Of a DNA stretch of 64,000 nucleotides, positions 52,301-64,000 are shown in pieces. The first letter of the stretch is position 1. Each line of letters starts with the position of its first letter. Origin of the DNA: Larus michahellis (lineage: Eukaryota > Chordata > Aves > Charadriiformes > Laridae); assembly GCF_964199755.1 (NCBI RefSeq), contig NC_133903.1, forward strand, positions 53,435,239 to 53,499,238, in the 5' to 3' direction. The notes below the pieces were generated by a model. It did no database searches and had not been told where the DNA came from. It worked only from the letters and a program-made list of their open reading frames with translations. A program made the translations under genes and the position numbers.

Positions 52301-55094
52301 TGGTGTCTTTATTCCAAGTGATGTATTTAATGGTCCCTAGCTGATGTAAGCATCCGTATTTCTGGGCAACATACGAACTGAGTCTTCATGCTGTTATCAT
52401 TACACCGTCTAAAATGTCATGTTACGAGATCTGTAACATGTTTGTGTAATGAGTGTATGTGTGTTGTGCCATAACAACAAAGCAGAGTTGTGCTTCCTTC
52501 CCTTCCTCGTTGCAGTTCATTCTTGCGTACGGTTCTCCCACCCAGAGCTGGTTTCCTCCGCTCAGTCTGCTGACAGTCATCTGGATGCTGGGCAAGTGAC
52601 CTTGTGAAGTGAAAGGACTAAAACCAACCACAAATTAGCTGTCGAGTGACTTCAGTAATCGAATACTGCTTCGGAAATAAGTTAGGATCTCTGCCTGCTC
52701 TCCTCAGCCCCACCTAAGAGGATGTAGAGGACAGGTACACACTTGTAAATCACCGTGCTGGTGATTCTTTGGAAAAGAAAACTGCCCTCTTCGGTCCGCT
52801 TTGCAGGGTGTTTATGTGCCTGGTTCTTAGTCTCGTTGACAGCTTTCGTGTTCCCTGAGCACCAACCTGAACCCAGAAGTGAGGTTGGGAATGAGCCGGC
52901 AGCTGTTCAGCCCTCCAGAGTGAAGATCAGCAGGGAGGAGAGGTGTCACAAGTCTCCTTCAGGGGCCCTGTTTCAGACCCGTTTTTACCACAGGTTTTCC
53001 CTTTCTCTGAACCATAATCCTCGGCCTGACTATCCAGACATTGGTAAGTAATGACTTTTATTGCTTTAGGCTGCTGCTCCGCTGAGGATGGGAAGCTGCG
53101 TCATAACTCAACGTGGAAGGGCCTTTGGGCTGGCAGAGGCGTCCTCGTGAGTGTGAAAGGAATGGCCAGGTATGGAAGAACCATTTCTCCTTCTTTCTGA
53201 GGCTGGATGTAAAAGCGTTTTCAGACACTGAGGAACAAAACCTGCAGGTGCGTGTTTGAGGGAGAAGGGAAGGGAGGAGGCTCAGGCTGTGCAGGAAGCC
53301 TGAGCCGAGCTGCAGGATGTTCTCACACCGTGCGTGAGCTGTCACGGGCCATGCACCGACAGCCAGCGCCGCCTTCCTGAGCACAGGAGGAGCGAGCGAG
53401 GGGTGGTGTGTGTGCCTGAAAGGAAATGGGACTCAGCTAAGGAGTGAAAAAAGAGAAGTCAGATGACACCTGAAACTGGGAGTGCTTTGGGAGTAATGCT
53501 TCACACAACAGAAACTCATTGCTGCTCCCCTCTCCTGTTTCCAGTCAATTCCAAGCACCCAGCCCACTTCCAGCCTTCCCCTTCTGCTTCTCCCACGGAA
53601 GGAAAAGAAAGAGCATAAGGTCTTAAAAAGTCAAATGAACTTCCTTCTTTCTGCTGCGAAAGGAAGATGTGGGAGCCGCTCGCCAGGAGCAGGGAGAGGA
53701 GGGGGAGTGAGCTGGGGTTGGGGATGTCTTGTCCCACGTCTAGTGAGAACCTGGTCAAGTCTTCTGCATTTTAGAAATAGGTTGGTTTGGTTCCCATCGT
53801 GTGTTCTCACATCTCCACCAGGAACAGCATCTTAGTCTACCCTCTTTGTTTTCAGCTGGCTGTGCCTGGCACAGAACATCAGAGGAGGGGGCAGAGCCTC
53901 CCCACAAGCCCTGTGCTTGAAGGAGCTTTGCCAAAAGCCATATTCACCTGCTAAAAATTTTGCTTCATGTTGTATGGTGGTGCTTGGTGCTGGTGTGCAG
54001 CTGTAGGGTGTTTCTACCCTTTTCTGGGGAGGTCTGCAGGGCCAACCCCGCTTCCGTGCTTCCCCCTCTCTGCGCTCAGAGGAGAAGAAAATGCAAGTTA
54101 AAATAAAAGGATTTTTAAACCCACCTGGGTTTTAATGCTGCATGGAAAAAAGATGCTTTTAATTCCTTCCGGAGATGACGTAATTCTCATAAGAGATGCT
54201 GGGAAAAACTTGCTTCCTCTAGGAATGCAGAAAAAGTACTCCAGGAAAAATTGAAAATGAACAGGAAAAGATTGCTTCCTCCTTGGGTGAACCGGAGCTG
54301 GAGGTGTGCGTGGTCGGCGCTGGTTGTGCCATGCCTTCCTGCCAGGTGGCCCCCATCCTGCTCCTGGGACCTGCAGCTTCTCACGCCTGGGAGCTGTGCC
54401 AGGGTCCCATGGCGCAACTGTTACTGAGTCGATGCGGTTACTGGTGTTAACCATCAGTTGTCAACCTTGGACCTGTTTCGCCTTGCATGTGATGGTTTAA
54501 AATCATCGCGGTTTGGTGCTGGTATTCTCCAAGGGACGCTTTAATTCATTAGACTGTTGAATGCAGCAGATTTAGCCTGTGTGTAGCTGGAGCTCTCCCC
54601 TCTGCCCCCGGGGCACACATGCTGCTTATCAGGAAGGTAAATGGGGAGGATGTAACATATTTTAGGAGGCAGGACTCACAACTATAGCTACAAGTATAGA
54701 TGTTTTAGAGAGAGAGAGCTGTCGGAGTGGAGAGCATTCCCATGCTCCATGTGGGTGTTCCACTCTTAATTGCTGTGGCACACCAGGACCTGACCCCAGG
54801 CTTTGATGGTTTCCCTGCTAGTTTACTTGTACTGTCATGGTCCTTTGTTTTCATCAGCTCCGTAGGAATTGCCTTTGTTGCTACAGTGCTGATCTCTCTG
54901 CTACCGGAGGGCAATGCCACAGCGATGTGGGTCGGGTGCTGTGGGGCTGTCTCTGCCCGGGTGGGCTCGCAGCCCCCTGCCACTCCCTGCCCTGAATTGT
55001 GGGGCATGGCTGAAGGCTCCAGACAGCGCTGGAAATGGCCTGGGTTGGTCTTCACTTTGCAGAATGCTTTGGGACAAAAATGTTTTCATAAGGA
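52301..55094. other. Intergenic region between convergent HOOK1 and CYP2J
   Basis: GC content rises again from about 52.7 kb. Several frames of 60-153 codons overlap on both strands (54727-55188 on + and 54705-55055 on - overlap each other), a pattern typical of GC-richer noncoding DNA. None shows a known domain. No remnant of a second P450, such as a heme-loop or AGTET motif, was recognised. Confidence 0.6.
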
Positions 55095-55100
55095 TTTATT
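55095..55100 (-). terminator. Poly(A) signal candidate for CYP2J
   Basis: TTTATT on the + strand reads AATAAA on the - strand, 460 nt downstream of the P450 stop codon. It is the first canonical hexamer I noticed there, giving a plausible 3' UTR of about 0.5 kb. Confidence 0.5.
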
Positions 55101-55559
55101 GATGCATGGGAAAGAGATGTTACAGCATGACTTTTTTTTAATGGATTACGTGTCAAGGATAACAAGATCAAAAAACGTTTGCAATTAATACCTGCATTAA
55201 TGTTATAAAACAAAGGCTGGTACTGTTCTTCCACAGTACGTAGTCACAGCCTGCACACTGCAATCACTAAAGCGTTTCTCATTTTCCTGCCCCGGTGAAG
55301 CATGGCTGTACATCATTAAACTAGAAAAGCCCCACGTCCCTCATTCATTTGCAGTGCTGCATCCCAAGCCTAAAAGTGCCCTGGCAGATACCAGGCTGCT
55401 CACCTCGGTCTGCTTGTGAAAAATGATTTTGCAATGGCTTTAAAAGGAACAAACAGACTGCCCAGCCTCTCCCAGGAGCCGGGTGGTTGTTTTCCCTTGG
55501 AGCCGTTCGACATCCTTGCCAAAGGATTTGTCCCTGTAAGGATGGTGGCCGAGGCTTCC

Positions 55560-58500
55560 TTACCGAGGCACGGCGCAGATCTTGTAGGGCTGCGGGGTCA
55601 TCGTCATGCCCAGCTTGAACTGCAGGCTGAGCGTGGTGTCCGGGGGTGGCTGGAAGGTGAATTTCTGGAGCAGAGTCGTGAAGAAGAGGAAGAGCTCGGC
55701 GCGGGCCAGCGACTCACCCAGGCAGGAGCGCTTCCCTGTGGAGACAGCCACCCACGGCACCTTCAGCATGTGCTGGCTGCCGAGCTGCTTTTGCTGCCAA
55801 AAAAGCCTCTGCCTTCCCTTAGGACCGTGGTTCAGTTGTGTTATCCCCTTCCCAGGATGAATTTTGCAGTCCAAATTGCGCTCCCCAATAACAGCATTGG
55901 GTTTACAGCATGGGCTGCCCCCTGAACCGCATGACTCTGTGAGGGTACATGTGTGTAGTCGCGTGCAGAGGCATCGCCTCCTCCCCTGCTTGGATAAGCT
56001 GTGCTGGCACACACGGTCTGGAAGTGCCTGTGCTGGGAGAGGTGGTTGGTTTGAGCTACACAAGGAGAGCTACCAGAGAAGGTGTGTGATGCTGGTGCGG
56101 GAAACAGGGGTGCTAAAAGCCATTCTCCCCAGGGAAGCTGTTGGTTGGGGTACCCTGTGAGGCCCCTAGCGACCTCAGCCATGTGCGAGTAGGAGCGCAG
56201 AGCGATGCTCTTGCCTTGCTGAAGGCGTTTCTAGGGTCTCTGACATTGTTACGGTCTTCTGTTCATTCTCATCTCTCTTCCGTGCGTGCGAGGGGAGACA
56301 AGAAAGGGCTCACTGTGTGGTTGTGGTGCTTTGGGGTGGCCACGTGAGCACTGCTTGAGCAGCACCTCCAGGGTTGGAGCCAACATCTGTCCTTTCCGTT
56401 GCTGTTTTTCTGTGTCTCTCCACTGTGCAGTTGGAAGCCCCATCCCACTGCTTCAGCACGGAAGCACCAAAATCCAGCAAATCTTACCTAGAGAGAACGG
56501 CACAAAAGACTCCCTTTTCCAGAACTGTCCATCCTTCAGGAAATGCCCAGGGTTAAAAGTGTTGGGGGTTTCCCACTCGTTCTTGTCAAACATCACAGAG
56601 GTTAAATTTGTGATCAAAACAGTGCCCTAAGAGGAGAAAAACAAAAATAAATTGCACTTTCTCTGTCACTGACAGCACGAGGGGCATTCTCGTCTCCACA
56701 AAGAACATCCATAGTCAAATTCTGCTGCAATTATTTGTCCAACACTCCCCAGCACGCACAGTTTTTCCTACTACTTGTCTGTTCAGAGGTACCATGATTA
56801 TATATCCACATTTTTTTCTCATCAGCATCACTTTTATCTGCTCCAATTTTGGGCCAAAGTTCCTGTAAGAGTTGTGTGAGATGGGATCTGTGCCTCGACG
56901 GTGTGCGCGGCGGGTGTGTGGCCCTGCAGCGCTCTGCACCGTTCGATGGGCTGGAGAACGTTGTTTGGATGGCAAAATACGGGTTCACTGGGAGTGAACT
57001 CTGGACAGGGCAGGGACGCTGTGGCCCTGCCCCTCCTCTCCGCGCAGGAGGGACCTTGTCTGGCGAATCGTGCCTGGGAAACTGAGATTCGCTTGCTGAA
57101 GTTTCAGTGCTCGGGGCTGAGGTTACCTTTGGTATATGGAAGCCGTCCACGACCGTGTCCTTCACCGTCAGTCTTGGCACATTGAAAGGGATGATGTTGC
57201 CTTTCCTCTGCACTTCGTGGATGACAGCATTGGTGTAGGGCATGTTGTTCCTGTCCTCCAGGGATGGCTGCCGCCCCTGCCCGATGACTGCGTCAATCTC
57301 CGCGTGCACGCGGGCTGGTAGGGAAGAGCAGGGGTCAGCCAAAGTTCAAGAAAAAAACTCTCAGTTTTTCTCTCTCAAAAAAAAAAAAAAAAAGGAGTGT
57401 CTCACAAAGCTGTGAGGACTAAAAGCAAGGAAAAGGATCGATCTTTTGCTAATTATACCTTGAATTTCCGGATACATGGCCATATACAGCAGAGCCCAGC
57501 GGATGGTTGTGGAAGTGGTCTCGGTCCCGGCGAACAGCAGGTCGAGTGTGCATGCCACGAGGTTTTCCTCCTGGAAGCTGCCACTGCCATCGTCCTTCAC
57601 AAAAAGGTGTGTTAGTGCTGCATGAACAGCAAGGGCTGCCCTGACACCAGGCTTAGTCGAAGTCAACACCAAGGATTTTGGCAGAAGCTGCTGGCTCCCT
57701 GCACCTCCATCCTCGTGATGGGTGCCCTGAACCTGATGTCCATCCTAAGCTCATAAATGGCCACAGAGGCAGCTCAGATGGAGAATTTGGGCTCTTTTCT
57801 CATCCCTCCTGATTTCTAAGCCCCACTGTGGAAGGGTTTGCTCTGTGTTGCTGACCTTGGCTATCTCCTGCAGGTAGCTGTCGATGAAGTCCCGGCTCTC
57901 CGAGGGGTTCCAGTCCTCCTTGTGTTTGTTGATCTTCTCTCTAACGAAACTTTTCAACAGCCTCCAGTTTTTAAAAATGGTTTGGTGGGATCCAGGCAAG
58001 AACTTCATTATAGACGGGAAAGAGTTGTACAGCTTTGGACACAAAAGGAGAAAGGCAAATTGAATAAAGGAATATGGAATGACAGTGAAGTTTGGTGATG
58101 AAAATGCTATGAGTTGCAAGGTTGACTCCAGAGAAGACACTATGGCACTGCAAAACTACACACCGTCTGTGTTGGTGGCAGGAGGGCTGTACCTGGCTCG
58201 TGACGGACGCATGGAGGCCAACCGTCTCGTCGATCAGCCGCAGCAATTTTTGGAAGTCCTCATCATGGTAGTCAAACCGGTTGCCAAAGGTGACAGAGCA
58301 GATGATGTTTGAAATGGCGTTGTTGATTTTAAAGTGAGGGTTGAAAGGATTCCCTGGAGAAGGAAAAGGTAACAATCAATTCTCTTCCATCCTTCACAGA
58401 AAACGAAAAGAAAACACAGTTGTCGGAGGTAAAATATTGAACAAATATGACTGAAATGAGTGGCCCCTGATGGGCAACATTCTGTGTCACTGCTCTCCCG

Positions 58501-60092
58501 CGACACCTCGCCCCTCTATGAGCTGGCCAAGTGTGGCTGGGCAGCCCCAGTGTGGAGCAAACATCCCACCCTCGGTCCCGGTTCAATCAGATTATGGAGG
58601 TGTTTATTTACTTTGGAAAGCAAGGTCTGCAGAAGAGTGGACATCACTTGAATTCATTGGAAACACTGGTGCTTACGCACCCATGGGATTTTCCAGAAAT
58701 CTCCAAGAGAGCAGTAGGCTGAAGGCGGGTTACGAATGACACTTTGGATGTTTGAGGGCAAAACACCTGTAAAAGGGAGCTGGGATGCTGGCAGGGTGCT
58801 AGCATCACTTGCAAGGTGAGGTATCTTTCAGCATGCAGTGAATCATGGGCAAAAATATAATGGGACGTACTGGGCCCTGCCTTCAGCACAGCTTATGAGG
58901 CCCGTGGCACTCACCCTGCTCATCCCTAAATGCATCCACAAGGCATTGTGACTCCTCCTGGATGCGCTCCTCCAGGCTCCTCTTCCCCAAGCCAAAGTTT
59001 CGGAGGGTGGTCAAGGTGAACCTTCTCTGCTGCTTCCACAAGTGCCCATTGGAGGAGACAAGTCCTGTCAGAAACATGCCACCGTGAGCCAAGGCAGATC
59101 CCTCCACCGAGGGGAAAAAGCTCCAGAGCTCTCCCTTATCTCCAGCCGTCTTGGACCTTTGCAGGGTCAATGCTTTGACCTTACAGCTGATCTCAGGGAT
59201 CTGAGGGATAACTCACCCCTTTTGCTGAAGACCTCACTGTCGATAGGAATTTCAGGGCGATCCATGAAGTTTTCCGCTTGGTTTACAAGAACTTCTTTAA
59301 TCAGTCGCAGCCCATTTACACACACAAATGATGTGCTGCCCATCTGCATGTGGAAGATGTCCCCGTATTTTTTAGTAAACTGGAAGAAAGAGGAGAAATA
59401 AATAAAAGGGGTTTTATTTGCAATGAATGTGTCTGTTGAGACAGAGACAGCCCTGGCAGGGGAGACGGGTGAAAATACGGGAAGCCAAGAGACGGAGAGG
59501 AGGTGGGGTGTTTTCACAAGTATCTGCGTGTCTGCATGCAGTCTTTTTCCTTTTTTCCTGGATCACGGGTCAGGAGTTGGGGTTAGTCGGCCACAAATCA
59601 AGTGGAATTCTCTAGGTTTGATTTTTCCATCCTGTGTTTTTCCAGCTTTTGTTTCACACCCTTCCAGTCCCTGGTCAGACCTACCGGGGTCCTACAGCTC
59701 CACGCTTGTCCCCCTCCTCGTACCCGGGCAAACTTCATCCACGTTGCTGCTGACTGAGGGTAAACCTCCTGACTACCCTGGGGTGAGCTCCACCGAGTCC
59801 TCATGGGCCATGGGTCTTGTGTTAACCCCCTCGCCACGCTGCAAAGGTTGCGTAGCTGCAATTCCCTCCATCCCCTTCTCCATGGTGCCCACCACCCTTG
59901 TACCTTCTCCACCATGATGTGGGGATCGTTGAAGTTCAGCATGTGGATGTGCCCCACGAAGGGGAGGCGGAAGGGGCTGGGAGGGAAATGCTTCGGCTTT
60001 CTGTTCTTCATGTAGTCAGCGACGAGCAGGAAGACGACGAGGAAGATGAGGAGCATCTGGAAGGAGATGCTGTCCCAGAAGAAGCGCAGCAT
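55560..60092 (-). CDS. CYP2J: Cytochrome P450 family 2 subfamily J (CYP2J2-like)
   Basis: A membrane-anchored microsomal monooxygenase of the endoplasmic reticulum that takes electrons from P450 reductase. Mammalian CYP2J2 epoxidises arachidonic acid, and the substrate of this copy is unknown. Nine exons join to 492 codons, a normal length for the family. An N-terminal hydrophobic anchor spans residues about 10-27, followed by basic residues and a proline hinge PPSP at 37-40 (usually PPGP). Helix C WxxxR is W127/R131, the I-helix AGTET is 302-306, the K-helix ExxR is E359/R362, and the heme loop is FSLGKRSCLG at 432-441 with thiolate C439. No break or missing catalytic residue is seen, so it looks functional. 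The subfamily is called from overall similarity to CYP2J2 and the HOOK1 neighbour. Birds carry several CYP2J paralogues (CYP2J19, CYP2J40 and others), and the exact one is not determined. Confidence 0.93.
55560..60092 (-). other. CYP2J: CYP2J exon map and start choice
   Basis: Coding exons on the - strand (5' to 3'): 60092-59904, 59379-59217, 59064-58915, 58353-58193, 58032-57856, 57594-57459, 57314-57127, 56626-56488, 55735-55560 (TAA at 55562-55560). This is the nine-exon plan of CYP2 genes, every junction is GT-AG, and the phases agree over 1479 nt. Exon 8 is short and contains [16 protein letters not shown]. The start is the ATG at 60092 (MLRFFWDS). The frame is open seven codons further upstream to 60113, but the codon there is TTG, so that is not the start. 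Confidence 0.92.
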
Positions 60093-61386
60093 GGGTGGAT
60101 GGTGGGGCTCCAAGGGGACGTGTCCCGCAGCAGGTCAGGGTAGATCAAGCTCACGGTGCACCGCTGAACCTCCTAGGGACAGGGGGAGAGGGACGATGTG
60201 CTGGCGCAGCTGTGGGCACAAACAGAAGACAGCATGGAGTGGCTTTTGCTGACCTGGCGTGGAGGCTATGTTCAGACTCCTGCTTTCTCAGGTTTCAGCA
60301 AGGACCGTTTGGTTAAACCCTTTCTTGATTAAGCTCATCCATTTCCTCTGATCTCATTTAAAAAAAACCAAACACAGAACAGAGCTCTCCTCCCCCTTCC
60401 CACTGCAGCTTCGCAAAACCCCAGCGCTCCACGTCCTTGTCTAAAGGACAGAAATGAGCTTTGCAGAGCCGGGATTAAAGCCTCCTGGCAGCCTGGCCGT
60501 GCCGTTCCCACGAGCCCCGCTCTCCCCTCCCTGTGGTGCCCTCACCGTGCCACGTCCCGGCGTTGGCTCCTCGGTGCCAGGGAGGCTCCAGCTGCTCTGA
60601 GCACCTTGCACTTTCCTCGTTTGCAGGAGCTCGTTGGCTGGTACAGAGTGTCACAGACTGAGCCCCAGGTCGGTGGGGGCATCTGAGATAAGGTTGCATA
60701 AACCTTTCGCAAACCACCTGACTCCTGGGTTGAGGTTTCAGTGGGTCAGGGTGCTATGGGCTGGAAGCAAACAGCCGTCCGGGATCTGCAGCTGTTTCTA
60801 GGCACTGCCATTTCCTGATCTCCCTCTGCCAGACAAGCGCAAGCAGAGCAACCTGCTCCGGCCATGAGGCTGGCCCTGCCCCGAGCCCTCCAGCCATCCC
60901 TTCCCCACCTTTGAGTCCGTGGCCCGCGCCAAAGCCGTGCCCAAAGCCCAGCAAAGCTGAGGTGGGCGCTGAAAAGCCGAAGCAGATGCCCAGCTCTGCA
61001 GGCTGTGGCCCTTCAGTGGCAGCTGGTGGCGGGCTGTGCTGAATTTTCCCATCTAAGAGGGGCCCTGAGGCAGGTAGCTGGTCACGCACGTACGCCACAT
61101 TTGATCTGGACGTGTGTGTTGAGTTTTATTGTAGAAGAAACAGGGGCATTCCCAGCAGCACTTTGCTATTGCCCCATACAGCCCCGCCACGGCTGTTTGT
61201 GGTCGTCAGCTCCCACCTCACGCTCCAGGGCATGACTTGGGTTCGTTTGCTCTCTTTTGGGGCCGTAGGTCTTGTCCAGTGCCAAAAACAAGCACAGAGG
61301 TGCAGCAGCGCTGCTGGAGCAAGAGTGAAGCTGCTGCATAACTGTTACACTTCTTAAGAAACTTTAAAAAGTTAAATCACGTTTTA
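60093..61386. other. 5' flank of CYP2J
   Basis: GC-rich DNA upstream of the P450 start codon, expected to hold its 5' UTR and promoter. I find no convincing TATA box at a fixed distance. GCATAAACC near 60695 is only a weak candidate in reverse. Frames here overlap on both strands and show no domain. Confidence 0.5.
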
Positions 61387-62535
61387 TTGTGGAACTTGAA
61401 GGGGATAAAACTGTTTTCGAGGAGGGTTAAAAACTGGCTGGATGGCCGTGCCCACAGAGTTGTGATTAACGGGGTGAAATCCTCTTGGAGGCCGGTCACC
61501 AGTGGTGTCCCTCAGGGCTCAGTTTTGGGGCCAGTTTTGTTTAATATCTTTATCAACGATCTGGATGAGGGGATTGAGTGCACCCTCGGTAAGTTCACAG
61601 ACGACACCAAACCAGGTGGGAGCGTTGATCTGCTTGAGGGTAGGAAGGCTCTACAGAGGGGCCTGGACAGGCTGGATCCATGGGCCAAGGCCAACTGTAT
61701 GAGGTTTAATAAGGCCAAGGGCCGGGTCCTGCATTTTGGTCACAACAACCCCAAGTAACGCTACAGGCTTGGGGCAGAGTGGCTGGAAAGCTGCCCGGCA
61801 GAAAAGGACCTGGGGGTTCTGGTGGACGGCCAGCTTAACATGAGCCAGCAGTGTGCCCAGGTGGCCAAGAAGGCCAACAGCATTGTGGCTTGTATCAGGA
61901 ATAGCGTGGCCAGCAGGAGCAGGGAAGTGATGGTGCCTCTGTACTCGGCACTGGTGAGGCCTCACCTCGAGTGCTGTGTTCAGTTCTGGGCCCCGCTGTA
62001 CAAGAGGGACATTGAGGTGCTGGAGCGTGTCCAGAGGAGAGCGACCAGGCTGGTGAGGGGTCTGGAGACCAGGGCATGTGAGGAGAGGCTGAGGGAGCTG
62101 GGCATGTTTAGCTTGGAGAAGAGGAGGCTGAGGGGAGACCTCATTGCCCTCTACAGCTCCCTGAAAGGAGGGTGGAGAGAGGTGGGTGTTGGCCTCTTCT
62201 CCCAGGGGAATAATGACAGGACCAGAGGAAATGGTCTGAAGCTGCGGCAGGGGAGGTTTAGGTTAGATATTAGGAGGAATGACTTTACTGAAAGAGTGGT
62301 CAGGCCCCGGAACAGCCTGCCCAGGGAGGGGGTTGGGCCACCATCCCTAGAGGTGTTTAAGAAACGTCTAGATGTGGCACTTCAGGGCATGCTCTAGTGG
62401 CAGAGATTGTAGGTTGTTGGGGTTTTTTTTGTTTGTTTGGTTGGTTTTTGTGTGTGTGTGTGTATGGTTGGACTCGATGATCTCAAAGATCCTTTCCAAC
62501 CATGAAGGTTCTATGATTCTATGATTCTATGATTT
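61387..62535 (+). mobile_element. CR1 LINE, 5'-truncated, upstream of CYP2J and opposite to it
   Basis: A longer CR1 copy. It retains part of the reverse transcriptase palm, [20 protein letters not shown], then FTDDT in place of the catalytic FADDT, and the C-terminal blocks [38 protein letters not shown] and [13 protein letters not shown]. One frame runs from about 61387 to 62394 with a single in-frame TAA at 61756 and no frameshift. The 3' UTR has a G/T-rich tract, a GT run at about 62450-62463 and terminal ATTCTATG-type repeats at about 62510-62534. It is a dead copy because of the stop and 5' truncation. The 5' boundary is approximate. Confidence 0.95.
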
Positions 62536-64000
62536 TTGTCTTTGGTTTTTAAGCACACTTAAGCATGAGCCTGTGGAGATGCACGTGTTCCCCTGCACTG
62601 ACATGAGATGTTCCACTCAAAAAATAAACAAATTAATGCCTCCTTCGTTTGTGGTATGGGATCATTACCTTTAAAAATGGGGGAGGCAGTGGGGGCGTTC
62701 CCAACAGATTTTTTTTTAAAAAAAAAAAGAAGAAAAATAGGATTATTTCAATCATTTCTTCTCTCTGTGAGTAGGGAAGGGAACTCTAAAGTAACAGGGA
62801 AAGGCAAGTTTGAAATGGAAGATGGAAGGGATCAACATTTGTTTGCTAAGCTGGTGCAAATAATACAAACAGTACCCACATACCAGGGGTCAGACCTACA
62901 GCAAAGCGATAAAAAAAATGGAGAGAAGCCAGTGTTTAGTCCTGCATGGCTTTGGAAACTTCATAGGTGAAAAAAAAGTCCACAGATCTTTTATGTTTTC
63001 TCTTTTAGAAAGGAAAAAACACCACCACGGGAGCCTATAACTGCGAAACATTAATTAAAAATGCAATAGGATTAAAATGATCAGTTAGAAGGACGGCTCA
63101 TTGACAAAATCCCTGTGTGCCCGGCGTGGCGGGGATGTGATGTGCAAAGGACTCTCCCATGTGGCACAAATCTGCCACTGCACAGCGATTGCTTTGTAAC
63201 GCGGCAAAGGCGGTTAATGCCAGAGATGGAGGCTAAAGACAGTGGAAATGAAGCTTGATTTAATCCTGTTTCCCTGTTAACTATTCAGTATCCTACATGC
63301 GCGCACACAGAAGAGTCACTTACGAGTGACTTAAAAGTGAGAAGAAACAAAACCAATCATCTTTGCTGTGACTAGATTCCAAACAAAAGCACGCAGGAGA
63401 CAGCCCTTCTAAGCATTAATGCTCGGTCACGTTAAATCGAAAAAAATCTCTGCAAGTTTCATATTTAATTAACTCTTTTCCAAAGAGACCCTGGTGTGGG
63501 CAGAAGCAGTGTCTCCATCGCAGGGGGTGCCATGCCCCCAGCCCACCTCCTCAGCCCCATGCTATGGACATGCCCCTCGTGCCCGGCCACCGATCTTCAG
63601 GAGAAGCGGAAGGGACGGGGGCGAGCTCGTGACTTCCCACCGCAAAGCCTCTGCGCCGACGTTTCCTTCCTGGCAGCCAGCAGTGAGCCGCCACGGGCAC
63701 GACCCTTCCGACACTTTCTGCTGCTTCTCGTTCTGTTGGGCTTCAGCTGACGCGCAACCGCGCGCAATTATTTTTTTTGCCACTTTTCTTTCCCATTGTG
63801 TATTTTACTACCACAGATCTTTTTCGATAAACCTTTCCTGCTCGTACAATTGCAATACTGCATTTTTATAGCCATGGCATGGATGCTGTGGCTCCTCATG
63901 CCATCCCACTTGGGCCGGCCTATGATAGAACCTGCTTCTACTACGCTGTAGCCTCCTAACTAAAATTTCCATATAATGGCTTTAAACTAAAGGAGGGTAG
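62536..64000. other. Intergenic region at the window end
   Basis: Mixed-composition DNA with T and A runs near 62709-62730. Overlapping frames on both strands at 63494-63871 lie in a short GC-rich patch and show no known domain. I see no exon of a second P450. Further CYP2J paralogues, if present, would lie beyond the window. Confidence 0.55.

Noticed and set aside
54727-55188. 153-codon + frame between HOOK1 and CYP2J
   Set aside because: It overlaps a 116-codon frame on the opposite strand, has no recognisable domain and no supporting splice or Kozak context, so chance is likely in GC-richer DNA.
60093-60113. Seven-codon N-terminal extension of CYP2J
   Set aside because: The codon at 60113-60111 is TTG, not ATG. 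The ATG at 60092 gives the usual MLRF-type P450 N-terminus directly before the membrane anchor.
1-64000. CRISPR arrays, prokaryotic operons, tRNA or rRNA genes
   Set aside because: None seen. The window is vertebrate nuclear DNA, and repeats present are CR1, minisatellite, microsatellite or low-complexity sequence.

Overview
This is nuclear DNA from a bird, or less likely another sauropsid. Two intact vertebrate multi-exon genes can be rebuilt exon by exon, and the only clear transposons are two CR1 LINE fragments with the avian-type 3' end (repeats of ATTCTATG). Introns are short for a vertebrate: HOOK1 spans about 26 kb.

Layout. 1-22.4 kb is AT-rich intergenic DNA with no recognisable gene. 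It holds one stretch that looks like a decayed coding sequence (about 15.06-15.93 kb), a small tandem duplication, and a GC-richer block near 20.2-20.7 kb that may be an old repeat. 22.4-23.3 kb is a CpG island and promoter with two inverted CCAAT boxes, a YY1-like site and five tandem CRE half-sites. HOOK1 follows on the + strand: 22 coding exons, 23054-48775, joining without a frame break into 718 codons. Its 3' UTR probably runs to 51.7-52.3 kb. On the - strand, converging on HOOK1, is a CYP2J-subfamily cytochrome P450: 9 coding exons, 60092-55560, 492 codons, all P450 signature motifs present. Upstream of it (61.39-62.54 kb) lies the second CR1, then intergenic DNA to the end.

The convergent HOOK1/CYP2J order is the same as at the human HOOK1-CYP2J2 locus (from memory), so this is conserved synteny rather than a functional unit. 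HOOK1 is a dynein-dynactin cargo adaptor. The P450 is a microsomal monooxygenase. In birds this locus carries several CYP2J copies, including the ketocarotenoid gene CYP2J19. Which paralogue lies here cannot be settled from the window alone.

I found no evidence of a wholly new system. The items most worth a second look are the decayed coding-like stretch, the CRE array in the HOOK1 promoter, the paralogue identity of the P450, and a G/T-rich minisatellite in HOOK1 that shares a 24-nt string with the tail of the CR1 copy.
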